Source: Cristatella mucedo
Lineage: Eukaryota > Bryozoa > Phylactolaemata > Cristatellidae
Direction of reading: 5' to 3'
NCBI GenBank assembly: GCA_009760855.2
Contig: WPIO01000001.1
Span: 23,112,001-23,176,000, forward strand
DNA length: 64,000 bases
Shown: piece after piece, positions 45,548-58,229 of the stretch
How positions within the stretch are numbered: the stretch's first letter is position 1
Layout: every line of letters begins with the position of its first letter
Notes under the pieces: generated by a model
What the model was told of the DNA's origin: nothing
The model's database searches: none
Seen by the model: the letters and a program-made list of their open reading frames with translations, nothing else
Made by a program: the position numbers and the translations under genes

Positions 45548-46200
45548 TTTTCTCTAAAAGTCCAAAATCAGAGAGCTGATCTTTTCCCATTGATGCTCTT
45601 AGATCAGACATACTTATTTTCAGCTTGCTAAAGGAGCGTTCACAACTGGCAGCTGATACAGCTCTGAGGAGATAAACTTGCAAATCAATTCGCAAATTAG
45701 GAAAGAAATCTTATCTATAAATGGAAATAAAAGGCATGAGTTCCACTAGTGTCTGTATTGACGAGTCATAATGTGTGGCAAGAGAAAATTCACAGTAAAA
45801 AATTTCGTTATACAGCTCTTTTAAATCGACGTTAGAACCAAAGAAGCCTCCAAGATGTAGACATTGCTGGAGGGTTTTTTCTGGTCAGGTTTTTTCAAAA
45901 GATTCTCGATTTCTAACAACAAATAATATTTTGTGTCAAGATCTAGAGCCGGGAAAATCTAGTTATAATATATTGTCGGAGACGGTCTATGCTGTCCTTC
46001 CATATTCTTTAAATATCTTCTTTCGCCGTAAAATCAAGATCTTGAGAGAGTTCTCCATGCATTTCTGTCCTTCGGCAGATTGTTCGTTCAACTAAAAATA
46101 TCCTCAAACCACATTTCTTATTGACATCTAGCAGTAATTTTTCGCAGAGGTCCTCTCGAAGTCTTGACAAGTCAAGTGAGTGAGGGTCACAGGAGGTGTC
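45548..46200 (-). pseudogene. hAT-family transposase C-terminal relic
   Basis: On the minus strand the frame at about 45700-45570 reads FPNLRIDLQVYLLRAVSAAS followed by CERSFSKLKI and LRASMGKDQLSDFGLLE. This is the conserved hAT dimerisation domain found at the C-terminus of hAT transposases of the ZMYM-like type. Upstream pieces (LSRLREDLCEKLLLDVNKKC, about 46185-46120, and RRTEMHGELSQDLDF) fit the preceding part of such proteins but are separated by stops. The catalytic DDE regions were not found and no terminal repeats were located. It is not obviously linked to the small hAT element at 25.9 kb. Confidence 0.75.
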
Positions 46201-47544
46201 TTTGAAATTTATCTTTGAATCCCAAAATCTGCTCTGCTTTCGGTGATTTCAATTCTTTCAGAGTGATTCCGCCTAAATGGAACTACTGCACCACTAGGCC
46301 AGACTGGCCACAGCACACAGAGTTCTCAACAGTTGGTATTTGAGTCTAGTGGAAGGCAAGTAAATGAACTCAAAATATCTGGCGCTATTATTTCGTACAT
46401 TATTTAGCCATAAGAGGCAATACATCACAACTCAATCTAAACGGTTGACTTCGATTGATCTTCGATTGCTTTCAAAACTTCTCTACTAAGCTTCTCAAGC
46501 AATGCTCAAAGCCGTTTTCTCTGGTCACTGAGTTAAAACTGAGAAACAAGGTTCTTGAAAGCAATAATTTTTTCAAGGGAATTACCAGCAAGAATTCATC
46601 AGCATTGATAAAATGTGCCAACGTGTTTCCGTACATGTTAGGCAAAAGCACTGCTGAAACTATGCAAAGTCGATTCACACTATGGCGAAGACTAGGGTGT
46701 CATTGGTGGCTGTCTGATGTACTTCAAATCGTGATCACCGCTGTGTGTGTCCGAGAACAGCTGCCTGTCTGTAATGGTACTGTCGTCACTCAATTTTTTA
46801 AACTCATTCTGCCAACCTTCACTGGAGCTACGACTACTTTGAGAGTCTTATTCTTACCTCTCACCTACTGGACGGAGGAGTAATCTACTTTAATGGCATC
46901 GGTTTTTTATGAGGTACCTGTCCCAGCTGGCCCCACCAACTGGTCACGGTTAATTACACTGAGCTGCTCGACCGTATGGCAAAGTTTTCGGCTACAAAAC
47001 TGGAATGTTTTATACCAGATGAGTCACCGTAGAACTTCAACGTCTCGCATCTAGACACCAGGTGTTTCCAGTTATTTTCACACTTGCAGTTTTCTTCCAA
47101 ATATAGAATTTTATATAGCATTATCTACGGAAACTGATCCAGCTAAGAAGTGTTGAAAGCACATCGTCTCGATGACCCTACAAAATTATGAAATTGCGTG
47201 CCTGTGGACATCTTAACGTTCACAGTTTTAGCTGTGTCCCCTTCATCAGGACCAAGCTCGCCAAGCTATGCTCGCCGTACTATGGCTTTTGCTTTGTCGA
47301 ATTTTAGTAAGCTATCTATTGCGCATAATCGTGCATGCTTATTGTGCTTTTGCTATTGCCATTAAAAATCTTTCCTATTCGTGGTCACTGTTGCTAGGTT
47401 CCGTCGATCAATCATTATCAAATGGAAATCTAGGTGAATCCGGTGTAGCAGTAAGGCCACAGACTTACTTGCTTGGTATTCCCAGATGCGTCGGAAGCCG
47501 TCCTGTGTGACTTCTTAACCCTTGCTGTGAATCGCTCTAACCTA
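46201..47544. other. Unassigned sequence
   Basis: A 142-codon plus frame (46455-46883) is the longest open frame here but shows no domain, is not cysteine-patterned, and lacks splice or homology support. Part of this stretch may be more of the decayed hAT element. Confidence 0.4.
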
Positions 47545-50500
47545 CTGTCGTTAGGCCTGCTATTACCCCAGTGACCCATCTTTAAGATTGTCTTTCAAAT
47601 TCTCGCTTGACGTGTAATAAATCTCTTAAATCCCGACCTGTTTGAATTTTCTGAGACCTGGCTGAAGTGAACTAAATGCCCGACTATAATGGCAGCCACC
47701 TAAACAGGCTCCTTCTTGTATTGTTGCCAAGTATGTTTTTACCGGTTCTATCATACGCATTTCATATAATATATTTTGTCACGGCTCATTAGAATGACCC
47801 GTGAATGCTAGGTCTACACGCTCAGACTAAATTTCGAAGTTTATCTGACAACAAGCTGCCAATGGTGGTAGTAGTCCTAAGGCCCCTCCCAGGTACAAGC
47901 CCTCTTTCATTGCATACATTTTTTTCATTTCGCTTGGATTCAATGTGCCAGAAAACGATCGTACCTTTTTAATGCTCGACTTTCAACTTATTTCCTCTAG
48001 CTTTTCTGACGCTTTCAGCACCAAACTTTGTGCAGTGACCGACTCGCTTTCTTTCGCTGCTCATGAGAATAACCCTACCAACCTCAAGTGCCTCACACTT
48101 GGTCACATTTTCTCCGACAACCTTATACTACCATCGCATTTTGTTTGCCTAATAATGCTTATCTGAGGAAATTCAAATCACCTTTATTCTACAATGTGTG
48201 GTCTCCTTCACATTTAAAGTCACACGTGATTCGATCAATCTCAAGACTCTTGACATGGATGCTGTCGCCTCAAGAATATCTTCATCATCCCTTCCGATCG
48301 ATCCCCATTCCGAAATTTCATCATTGGTTTGATACAACAACACCACACAAGCTGACATTATCGACAAGTTTCAACCTCTCACAAACCACACAGTTTGCTC
48401 TCGCCCAGACGGCCTATGGTTTGCAGCAGACATTTACCTACCCAGAACAACTAAGCACAAACTAAGAAAACCATACATAAGATCAGTACATATTTTCCAT
48501 CGACAGGAATACGAGGACTACTGTCGATCATATAAATCTATCATTGTGAAATCCAAGTTTAACTGTATTGACAAAATCTTGAAAGCGCAAATGCGAAATG
48601 AAAAGAAACTGATGATGAAGCTCAACTGCTCTCCTGACTCTGCTATGCTTCCCACTTTCTCTTTGTTGCTTGAGACAAATATTGTTACCTACTGTATGCG
48701 TACCGAAAGCGGCCTAGGCTGTAAGTGTGCTATACAAAATTATCCTGCGTAACATCCATATAGTTTGTATGGATTTGTGGAGTTGCAGAAGGAGATACAT
48801 TATATTACACCAACCACCTCTCCTTAACCCTCCTTAACCTCTTCTAGATTAGCTTCTTAACTAGTGATCCTTGTGAGGGTCTAGCGTTTCGCCTCTCTAG
48901 CTACTTCGTCAGTGAGATCGACAAGATCAGGGAGTCCATATCTAGGGTTGCAGCATCGCTTTCAGACTCATATCCCTGGATACCATGCATAACCTTAATT
49001 AGTACCATCAATGAGGCAATGGTTGACCTCACCCTGAAGTTCATGTCTAAATCAAAGAAAACCGCTAGTCTTCTAGACCCTATCCTCACTGTCATGTTTT
49101 TACAATGGATAGATCAACTGCTGCCATTCATTACAACTATTACAAAGATGTCATTAGCCTCAGTACATGTCCCAGGATCTTTCGTAAAGGCTATAGTCAG
49201 GTGAATACTTGATGAAGCACCTCAAGACCGAGAGAATCTAAGCAACTTTTGCCTAATCTACTTTCTATCATTACAATAAAAACCACGGAACAAGTTGTTT
49301 CAGATCGTTTGAAATCATATGTAGGAACCTCCCAATTAACTAGTAAGTTTCAGTCTGGATTTAGTGATCATCACTCAACCGAGTCACCATTACTTTGGGG
49401 TTGTGACGACTTTCCTAGAAATGAAGGCTTATGTACAGCCTCTCTGCTTTTAGTTCTCAATGTTATGGCGACTGTTGATAATATAGATCACGAAGTCCAT
49501 CTGAAGCGTCTCATATGTTGCCTGAGCAAGACTGGCACAACACTAAAATTGTTCACGTCCTATTTCAGTTGCAGACTGCAGAGCATTCATGTGAACAGTC
49601 AAATACAAATTCGGAGAATCACTAAAAATAGAATTAACCAGGCTACGTGCTTAATTCCGTTCTTTTCACGGTTTGTACCCTCCCTCTTGCTGATGGTTGT
49701 GCCATGCTTAGCCTAGGATGACATTTCAGTACAAATGACACTCTGACTACCTTCGCTTTAATTGCTCCCATTCCCCATAGCTTCGAATTCTTTCAAATCC
49801 TTTGCGGTATGCCTTGGTAACATCCTCAAATGGCTGATAACTAATTTCGTTCAATTGGACGATTGTAAATAAACTTAATAGTTATGGGCGAACCAAGTGT
49901 GACCAAGACATGGGAGAAACTAATGCTCAAAATTTGCTCTGCGAGCATATCTCCAGTTTCATCTCCTTGAAATCTAGAGGCTCTGTCTTAAAGTGAATTT
50001 TTATTAGAAATTCACATCAGCTCGAAATAAAAGTCTGCCCACTTTGAGCTACATAAAATTTCTAAAAGGCATTCTTAGACAGCATACTACATCAACATTG
50101 GTCCTTGAATTTGTGACATCCCGTATTGACTTTTGTAACTTACTGCTTGCTGGTCTACCGGCCTGTGCAATCAGGCGATTATAACTGGTGCAAAACTCCA
50201 CAGCTAGGCTTGTCTGTCGTGAGCGTGGTAGTTGCCACATCACACCACTTGTCACCGACCTGAGGTAGTTTCCCATCACGCATCCCTTCGACTTTAAGGT
50301 TCTGCCATACTCTTTTAGGTTTCTTTAGCTTTCGGCTATGAGATCGACTGTCCTATCAGGCTACTTGTCCTACCACTCGCTTTTCGGAATCTAATCGCTT
50401 ACCTATACCTCGTACTAACATCAAATCCTGTAGAGATCGTGCTTTAGTTGTTATGCTCCCAAAGCCTGGAGCATACCCGTTTGACATGAAGACATTGACG

Positions 50501-50760
50501 GGTTGACATTTAAAAAAGCTTAAAACGCATCTAGCTGTAACAGCATTAAGTTGATCCATGTAATTTGTCCCTGATCTGCTTATGCATGCTAACACTGACC
50601 AAGCTGCAACTAGCTATATCCTCATGCTGACCCTTTGTGACCTCTAACCTTATAATAATTGTCGACATTGAGAATGCTACTACTAACCATTCTATCGTGC
50701 TTCCTATACAGCTTTATAAAAGTGCCTAGAACGAGATTAATTTCCCTGAGTAGGCTCAGG
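47545..50760 (+). mobile_element. L2A LINE copy H, degraded, nearly full length
   Basis: The plus-strand order is complete: endonuclease (about 47560-48230, with LPMVVVVLRPLPG in the VVYRPPG position), linker to about 48615, reverse transcriptase (about 48830-50480, with 49249-49716 covering KFQSGFSDHHSTESPLL and the DNIDHEVHLKRL block), C-terminus, 3' untranslated region, and tail (CCTAGAACGAGATTAATTTC, about 50730-50755). There are many stops and shifts. It is interrupted by an L2B 3' fragment at 48618-48808. Confidence 0.82.
48618..48808 (+). mobile_element. L2B LINE 3' end inserted in L2A copy H
   Basis: About 190 bases matching the L2B terminus only: CTCAACTGCTCTCCTGACTC, the GCTGTAAGTGTGCTATACAA region, GGAGTTGCAGAAGGAGATAC and an ATTATATTACACC end. 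The L2A sequence continues on both sides (AAACTGATGATG on the left; ACCACCTCTCCTTAACC on the right), so the L2B insertion is younger than copy H. Confidence 0.8.
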
Positions 50761-51985
50761 CATAGCACTGTTGCCTAACCTTGTATCACCGGCCAAAGTA
50801 TCTGATAAGTGGCTGTTGAATCTCACACAGGCACTTTCTTTTGTCGGCATCAACAATCAGGTGAAATGGAGAGGGAATTTGTAGCCGCTTTACGTATTTG
50901 GACTCAACTTTGCAGATGATTAGATGAATTCCGCCAAAACCTCTCCGAAACCAGCTGATGTGTTGCCTTTCTTGCAATGCCACTAGGCAAAGACTGCTGA
51001 AAGCAAATAATTTTACACTAGAAACATGGTACCATTTGACAGTATGACAGCAGAAAAACGGTCGTGGCGATAGAAAAAGGTTCCGGGTATTCGACTGCAG
51101 AACCTTTGCTGCTTTACTGGATTAGCTTGTCTCATTCTAAGCCATTCACCCGAAAATTCTTGCACAAAGCTAGTAATAAGTAGTATTGTCTGTAAGCTAG
51201 TTATTATTATTATTTTACATCTTGCTTGCCATACTATCGTCGACCACGGCAGCAAGCCTGCCAGCAGTTTGCCTGGCCTCTGCGTGCCTACATGCACCAT
51301 GCATTTCTAGCAGGTGCTTTACCACAGGGTGCCTGAGAGCGGCCTGCATAGCGAAAGCTAACCTAGTGGCCTTGGAAAATTTCCCCAGAAATTCATAGCA
51401 CTGACGACAACCTTTGCACGCTGCTCGATGTGCTGAGTAGTGTTTTAATTATGCATGTTTGCATGAATGCACTCACACAACAGCCGACATCACAATTAAA
51501 GTTTTGATTGAGCATCTGACAAATGTATGTAGTCGCTAGCATAGGCAGATGCAAGCAAATTAAGTGGTGGAAAGCTACAATGAGAAACTATTCCGCTCAT
51601 GTAGCAGAATGTTTGACGAAAATGACAGCTCGCGAAGAAAAAAATTTAATACTACACTATTGAGGATTTACTAGAACATCAGTGAGGTTGTATTGGCGTA
51701 AAATAGTTATTTCCAGCACTTTGTAGATTCCAGATATTCCCAATTTAATTGCGAAGTCTCACCTATCGTCGCTCGGAATGTTCCTTCTTCACAATTCACC
51801 ATACAGAAGCATGGCATCGGCAAAAGCTCCTATAGTCAAAAAATCAGTTTTTAAGTGCTCTATCGACATTGACCACCCAAGCTACTGGTAGAGCTGTGCT
51901 CTTGCAAGCTCGTGGCTGCTACAGTGACTACACAGACGAAATCAAGTCCAGCATTGGTAACAAGAGAGGCTAAGCATTCAGATAC
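50761..51985. other. Unassigned sequence
   Basis: Frames of 65 and 95 codons without recognisable domains; no shared repeats. Confidence 0.45.
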
Positions 51986-53060
51986 ATGTTCCTATGAGAG
52001 AGTTCAGGAAGAGCACCTCAGAAGGTCAGCAGGCTGTACTGGCAACTCCATTGCTACCCGGATTGATTATATCCACACAGGGATGACTGCAAACTTTCTT
52101 ACATTGAGTGACAATAAAACCAACTTACAAGTTGTGAGAAAACAAATTGTGATTCAGAAATTGGAAAGATCAACGTCCAACATTGTCTCCTCATGCATTG
52201 TGCTTGTTGAATCTGCAGGCAATCTAGGTGTCGTGCTCCTAAGTGACCTTCCTCTAAATGACCACAACGCTCCAAAGTAAACTCTGCCTACTTTCAGTTA
52301 CATCAAGTGGCTGAAATTTTGGATTTTTTAGACATGGATACCACATCTACATTGTTCCATACATTTCTAGCTTCACGTCTTGACTTATTAAGTAAGTGCT
52401 TGCTGGTCTGCCGACCAGTGCAGTCAGGTACTTACAAAAGGGAAAAAGCTGTGCAGCTAGGTTGTCCGTCTTGAGCGCCTCAGTTGCCACACCACACTAC
52501 TACGCCAACCTACACTGGCTAACTGTCAAGCAACAAATCAACTTCAAGGTTGTGGCACTCACTTTTAGGTCCGTCCATTCTTTGACTCCAGCCCACCTAT
52601 CAGATCTACTGTCGCACCAGGCTAAGCATCGTTCCACCCGCTTTTTGGAGTCTAGTAATTTAATTATACCTCGTACAAACCTATACGCCTTTGGAGACGA
52701 GCCTTTAGTTCGTATGGTCCCAAAGCCTGGAACTCTATTTCGACTTGCATCCCGACTTCACCTGACTTTACATCATGTAAAAACCCTAAAACACATCCAT
52801 TTACCACAAAATTTAGTGGGTCCCTGCGATTCCACCTTAACATGCTTGTGCGTGCTGACACTTTGCATGCTGCAGTAACCACATTTGCATGCTGACCTTG
52901 TGCTAGTAATAACTAGCGACGTTATTCTAATTATTAATTGAGCTTTGTGTCATTAACTATTAGGCCACGCCTTCTTTGCATCAATCGTACAGTGCTTAGA
53001 AAGGCTTTGAGTTTTTGCAGGAGCTGCATCAAATGTGTTGCTATCATTATAATATAAATA
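51986..53060 (+). mobile_element. L2A LINE copy I, 5'-truncated
   Basis: Reverse transcriptase C-terminal half: ANFLTLSDNKTNLQVV, IQKLERSTSNI and AGNLGVVLLSDLPLNDH (51912-52280), then INFKVVALTFRSVHSLTPAH and DLLSHQAKHRSTRFLES (52396-52878). The 3' untranslated region and a worn tail end near 53055. There are shifts between the blocks. Confidence 0.82.
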
Positions 53061-54209
53061 CGATTTAACAATTGATCACGATTACCTGAGACATTCCAGA
53101 TTGAAAAACCAGTAATATGATGATTACTCTTGATGTAAATATTGCCTATAGTATGGCAATTTGTATCCACTGCTGAGCTCAGAATGACATCAAAAAAGAT
53201 GTGTTAACATGAAGTGGATATCACAAATTCGACTTTGCAGTTGCTGCGAATCATGCAAACAGTAAATTGTTTACCGTTGCAACTCTATTACTAGTGACAA
53301 AATTATGATAGCTAGCCGCGTTCAATTTAACTGTTAGAGCTATGTTGAAAATAGCAATTGGGCTTAAGAGATATTTTTGCGAGACTGTTTCAAGCTCGCA
53401 TATAGAGGCATTTGTCTTAACTTACATGCTGCAATAGTTCTATATCTGAGCTTCAAAGAAATTCTTGGGAGGATTTTAGTGAGCTCGTTATAAAGCTAAC
53501 ATCAAAAAGTTATTTTTAGCTTCAGAGTGTTTGTGTATCTCAACGTGTTTACTTCAATTGTATATCAAGATGGATTCGCTTCAGTCATGCTGCTAGGCAC
53601 AGGGTGCCTACACTTATAAAAAAGACCACAACTCATTTCTGAGGCTGTGAGCAAATTTAATTTCACATTCTTGAATAACTAAGATATTTTTAATCACAGG
53701 TCGTAATGGTAATACTACCGGCGCAACTCAACTAGTTTCTTAAGATTTATATTTACGTGCGTTGTAAAAATAATAAGTAATACAATTGTTTTAAGGGTCG
53801 TACTTTTTTGTAAATATTATTCCCTAGATATTTTTTAGAAAAAAAGTACTCGCAATTAGGGACACATTCAATACGCAGTCATGCAACTTGAAAAACTGCA
53901 AAGAGTTGTGACTTACTATGTTTTTGTCAGCAAACCAAAAATGTGCAGGAAATTGTGCAGTACATACTGTCTTGATCCACACTTTTCTAGTGAAAGAGCT
54001 GACAGTGTCAGCAAATTACCAGAGGCGAAACTGAGGGCAGTGCACCTCGAAGCTTGATTGGATAGTATTTTAAGTAGTTACGTCTCAGCAAGACTTTGGA
54101 GGAAGCTTAAAGCGAGTGACTGATATCGAGGTTGGTGAATATATCGCTGGGGGAAACGAGTGCAAATCGATGACAATAAGCATCATACAAATTTTGAGCA
54201 GCTCTCGAA
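53061..54209. other. Unassigned AT-rich sequence
   Basis: No open frame over 60 codons beyond the LINE edge and no repeat noticed. Confidence 0.5.
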
Positions 54210-57200
54210 AGGTAATTTCATGTAATGAATCTCTGTCTGCAACTCCACAGAGTCATAAATACCATGAGGGTGTTACGCAGGAGAGTATTGTATAGCTCAC
54301 TCACAGCCTATGCTGCTTTCGGTACGCATTCGGTAGCGAACAGACTTCGTCTCACACAACAAAGAGAAAGTGGAAAATCATTGCGGAGTCAGGAGAGCAG
54401 TTGAGATAGTAAGTAGTGTGAAAGTAGCAGCTCAGGACTGCTGAAAAGAATGAGCCATAGTCGGCAGTAGGAGAGTCGTTGTCGTTGTGTAACAAGTGTG
54501 GAAGCGAATTCCTTCATCTCTGACCTGCAGAGCTAAAGCTTCTGTCGCCAACGATCTTTAAGCGGAGGAATGGAACAGCTAGTTTATTTTCCGTGCAGGA
54601 CCTGAGGGTGCAAACAGGCTTAAACTGACGCACAAGTTCAGTTAGATATGGAGTAGCCAGGCAGTGGCGGGCCTTCTGGGTCAGCCTAAGAACAATGCTC
54701 TGTATCCGTTGCTCAACAGGCATCCATCCTAGCTCTTTTAGCAAAGGAGACACGGGATCAAACCTCTGGGACTTGAAGACTAGCCTTGCAGCCATGTTCT
54801 TACTCAGCTGTAATGGCCTAGCTGCTTTCTTTGTTAGCCCAAAAAAGGGAATTACAATATATAATTCATTTATATTGTGCCCCAAGAGAAATTAGCTCTA
54901 TTCAGGCGCTTCACATATGCCTCGGGGCTCGAGCCCACGACCTCAGTCAGACCTTGGTCGGGGCGAGCACCTTAATCGAAAGACCAAACCAGTGCTCGCA
55001 ATAATCAAGCCGAGACATAACTAAGGAGCTGGTTAATTTTTCGCAAGCCAGTGTGGAAGACTGCTCCTAATCTTGGATCGGGTTGGTACGTGATGGCTTG
55101 CTGTAGAAGCGTTCTTCTGAAAAATTTAAAATTGAGGCAGCTGTCGAAAACGACACCTAAATTTCGAGCATGTGGTGATGGTCGCATATTAGCATCACGT
55201 ATCAGACGAGCAACACTTTTTAATCCAGCCACACGCTTAAGGTGATCTATAAGCAGCAGTTCGGTTTTATTGTCATTTCATTTCAGGAAGTTTTCCGACG
55301 TCCAGAATCGACTATCGGCAAGGCAAGCATTCAAATTGCAGTTGCTGCAGCATATTCCGACGGTTTGAATGACTAAGACAACTGAGTATCGTCAGCAAAA
55401 AATGATATACTATTCCACGGGCCTTAATACCTTTTTCCAGAGAATGTGTATAAATGGAGAACAGTGATGGACCGAGTACAGACTCTTAACGAATTCTACA
55501 GGTGACGCTTCTCGTGCGTGAGACATGACCCCCACACGACGCCGATTGAACACGATCAGTCAAGTACGATTTAAACCATGCCAATGCTTCGTCTGCCAAA
55601 CCTATTTTTTTCTCAATCGGTCATGTGGAACATCCTTTCCAATGGTGTCGAAGGTGCAGACAGATCTAGCAGATCGAAGGCAGTGACATTCCCGTCGTCG
55701 TTGCTACGTAGAAATTTGTCGTTAAGACGAAGGAGAGCAGTTTCAGTGGAGTGCTGTCTCTTGAACCCTGATTGAAATTTTTCTGTAATTTTATCCTTGT
55801 AATACGTTCAATCAGCTTCTTAGCTTAGCAACACTTTTTTCAAGAATCTTTGACAAGAAAGTAAGAAGGGAAACTGAGTGACAGTTCGCAAGGACCTTTT
55901 GTGTCTAATCCATGCTTTTTAAGTATGGGTCTAACGATAGCCGATTTGAAGGACTTTGGGACGACCACCTTTTCCCAATAAAGCATTACAAATCTCGGTT
56001 ATGGCAGGCTAAGTTGGACTGCTAGTAAAGACCGCAGAGATGAAGGTATAGGGTCTTCAGGAGACGAGTTCTTTTTGCTAGACCTTATTAAGGTAGCCAC
56101 ATCGCATGCAGAAACCTCGGAGAGATTTGTATGGAAGGTCACAGGTTGTGGAACGCGACTGCTTTAGTCGGAGGGCGCTTTATGGAGGTACGAATGTGCA
56201 CAATGATTTCAGTAAAGAATGCTGAAAAATTTTCGGCTGACTCCATAATATCTTCGGAGTCACACCTCTCAGCATTTACCAGTAAACATTTTACAGTCTC
56301 ATAAATCTGTTTAGGGTCAAACTGGCAGAAATTCAGCCTTCTAATGAAAAAAGAAGCCCTGGCTTTTTTAAGGTATCCGGTGTAAACTCGAAGGAAGTCC
56401 TTGAAATTGACTAAATCTGCATCAGACCCCGATTTCTTGAAATGACGTTCAATCCTGGGCTTAACCCGGCACATCTTTAGGAGATTTTTTGTAAATTGAA
56501 AGGAATGCCTCTGACTTTGAACACGGATAGAATGAACAGGAGCATGCTTGTCAAGAGCACAGCTTGTCAAGATCAATCGCCGATCAAGTCAGAATGCAGA
56601 TCAAGAGGACCTCCATCACAAACAGATTTCAAAACCTTTTTTTATGTCAATGCTTTGTAAGTTACGTCGTTTGACAAGCTCGACATTAAGTATAAAGTAA
56701 GTAAGTACAAAGGTGAAGGAACAGTAAACGGGACCGAACAATTATTTAAGGGGGTCAGTGGGCACACCCTAAGGTCAGTGGGGAGGACATCCTTAGTGAT
56801 CACGAGATCTAGAATATGGTCACCGACGTGGGTGGTATGATTAACGTGTTCAACCAAACCAAAATTCTCCAGACAGTCAAGAAATGAGTGGACCTGGCTG
56901 TTGCTAGTGTTTTCGGCGTGAAAATTGAAGTCTCCCACAATCAGTAACGGCCTGTCACACACAAATATTTTAGCCTGATACTCTGAAAACTCTTCTATAA
57001 ACAAGTTTAGACAGCCAGAAGGAGGCCGGTATATCACAACAGTGAGAGGCATTGTCTTTGATGAAGACCTGATTGCAACCAATTCAAACGATGGTCCATG
57101 CGAGAAACGGCACATCTTAAAGCCAAACGATTCGCCAGCGACAACCAGTTTTGGTAAGAAGAAATGCATCGAGCTTCTCCAGGACGACCTGATCGTGGAT

Positions 57201-57735
57201 AAGTAACCCCTTGATCTTTAGCGAGCGGAAATTTAGTAGGCGTAATTTAAGAGGCTGTCCAACAACTGGGCGACGGCAATGAAGTGGCTTGTATTCACAT
57301 CGGCTTGTACCCAGCCCGGCAGGCACTGGCCCTTCGAATTTGAATAGAACCTCAGTAATGGCCGCCGGTCGACGTTTCACAACGTGCTTTGCCACGGCGG
57401 GTGGGCTACTACTCCAACAAGTACTATTCACTGCTTTAAGCTTATTGGTCGCAGGTTTGATAGCCGAGCTATTGATAGGGCGAACGCAGGATGATGGAAG
57501 GTTCTCATTGACCAACCGAAGAATGCCTGCCAGTAGGTATCGACTAGTGGCGACATCGCAGCTTATGCTAAGCAGGTCCCAATTTGTGAAGTATATCTGA
57601 GGACAGCTCATAAATTGTCACAGCGAAGATAGAAGCGGAATACTCGAAGGTATCACCGTGAAATCAGGTAAAGGTCCACACCACACTAGGAGTCGCCCGA
57701 GGCCGCTCTCTAGCACGGGAGGAATGAGCCTTATG
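54210..57735 (-). mobile_element. L2B LINE, most complete copy, degraded
   Basis: Minus-strand order: GC-rich 5' part (about 57735-57620); N-terminal and endonuclease region (57611-56642, with VVIYRPPSGC, GDFNFHAENT and DLVITKDVLPTDLRV); linker (56576-56139); decayed reverse transcriptase (about 56100-54520, with ARLVFKSQRFDPVSPLLKEL at about 54800); and the 3' end (CTGTGGAGTTGCAGACAGAG, about 54250-54210). The endonuclease frame is split by a shift near 57150, and the terminal SDH is replaced (PLNNCSV). The element is interrupted by a SINE at 54859-54999. The copy is dead. Confidence 0.85.
54859..54999 (-). mobile_element. tRNA-derived SINE, copy 3, inside L2B
   Basis: Minus-strand head GGTTTGGTCTTTCGATTAAG (A box region), B box GGGCTCGAGCCC (54927-54936), and tail with CCTGAATAGAGC homologous to the L2A hairpin. 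The surrounding L2B sequence is GGGAATTACAAT on the left and AATAATCAAG on the right. Deleting the SINE and one AAT restores the L2B sequence seen at 39.1 kb, except for substitutions. Confidence 0.78.
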
Positions 57736-58229
57736 CCGATTTTTGCTTGAACTGCTAGCTGCTCATTGCACTGAAATACATAAGTAAAAGTAGCTCAGCA
57801 CTAATGTCAGGATATGATGTCACGAATGCATTGATTAACTGGGAAATGGTCTCAAATTTCATCGCGAATGGTCGGCAGTCGATACTTTATAATGTATATG
57901 ATTTACTGGAGCAAATAGTGTCATTCAAAGATAATATTTCTGTAGTTAATGCAAACATTACTCGTAAAATCAGTTTTTATTTTCAACACTCTTTGAGCAA
58001 ACTTATATGGTTTAGAGGCGACATTCCAGCCTTTATATCATTATAAATGCATACCATTATATGGTGTTCTAACTAACGCACAAACATGCACACATAAACA
58101 CAAACTGAAACTTGGATGACGCCTTGTTTCAGTAGCTGTATACATGAGACCACCCCACCCAGGTTCTCATTCTATCAGTCCATGTTTTCTGACACGATTG
58201 GTGGCGGGGTTTAAATTTTTGTGGATAGT
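57736..58229. other. Spacer between two head-to-head L2B copies
   Basis: An 80-codon frame (57804-58046) has no recognised domain; nothing else seen. Confidence 0.4.

Noticed and set aside
46455-46883. 142-codon plus-strand frame as a host gene
   Set aside because: No domain, no shared copy, no convincing splice sites, and it sits next to a decayed transposon.
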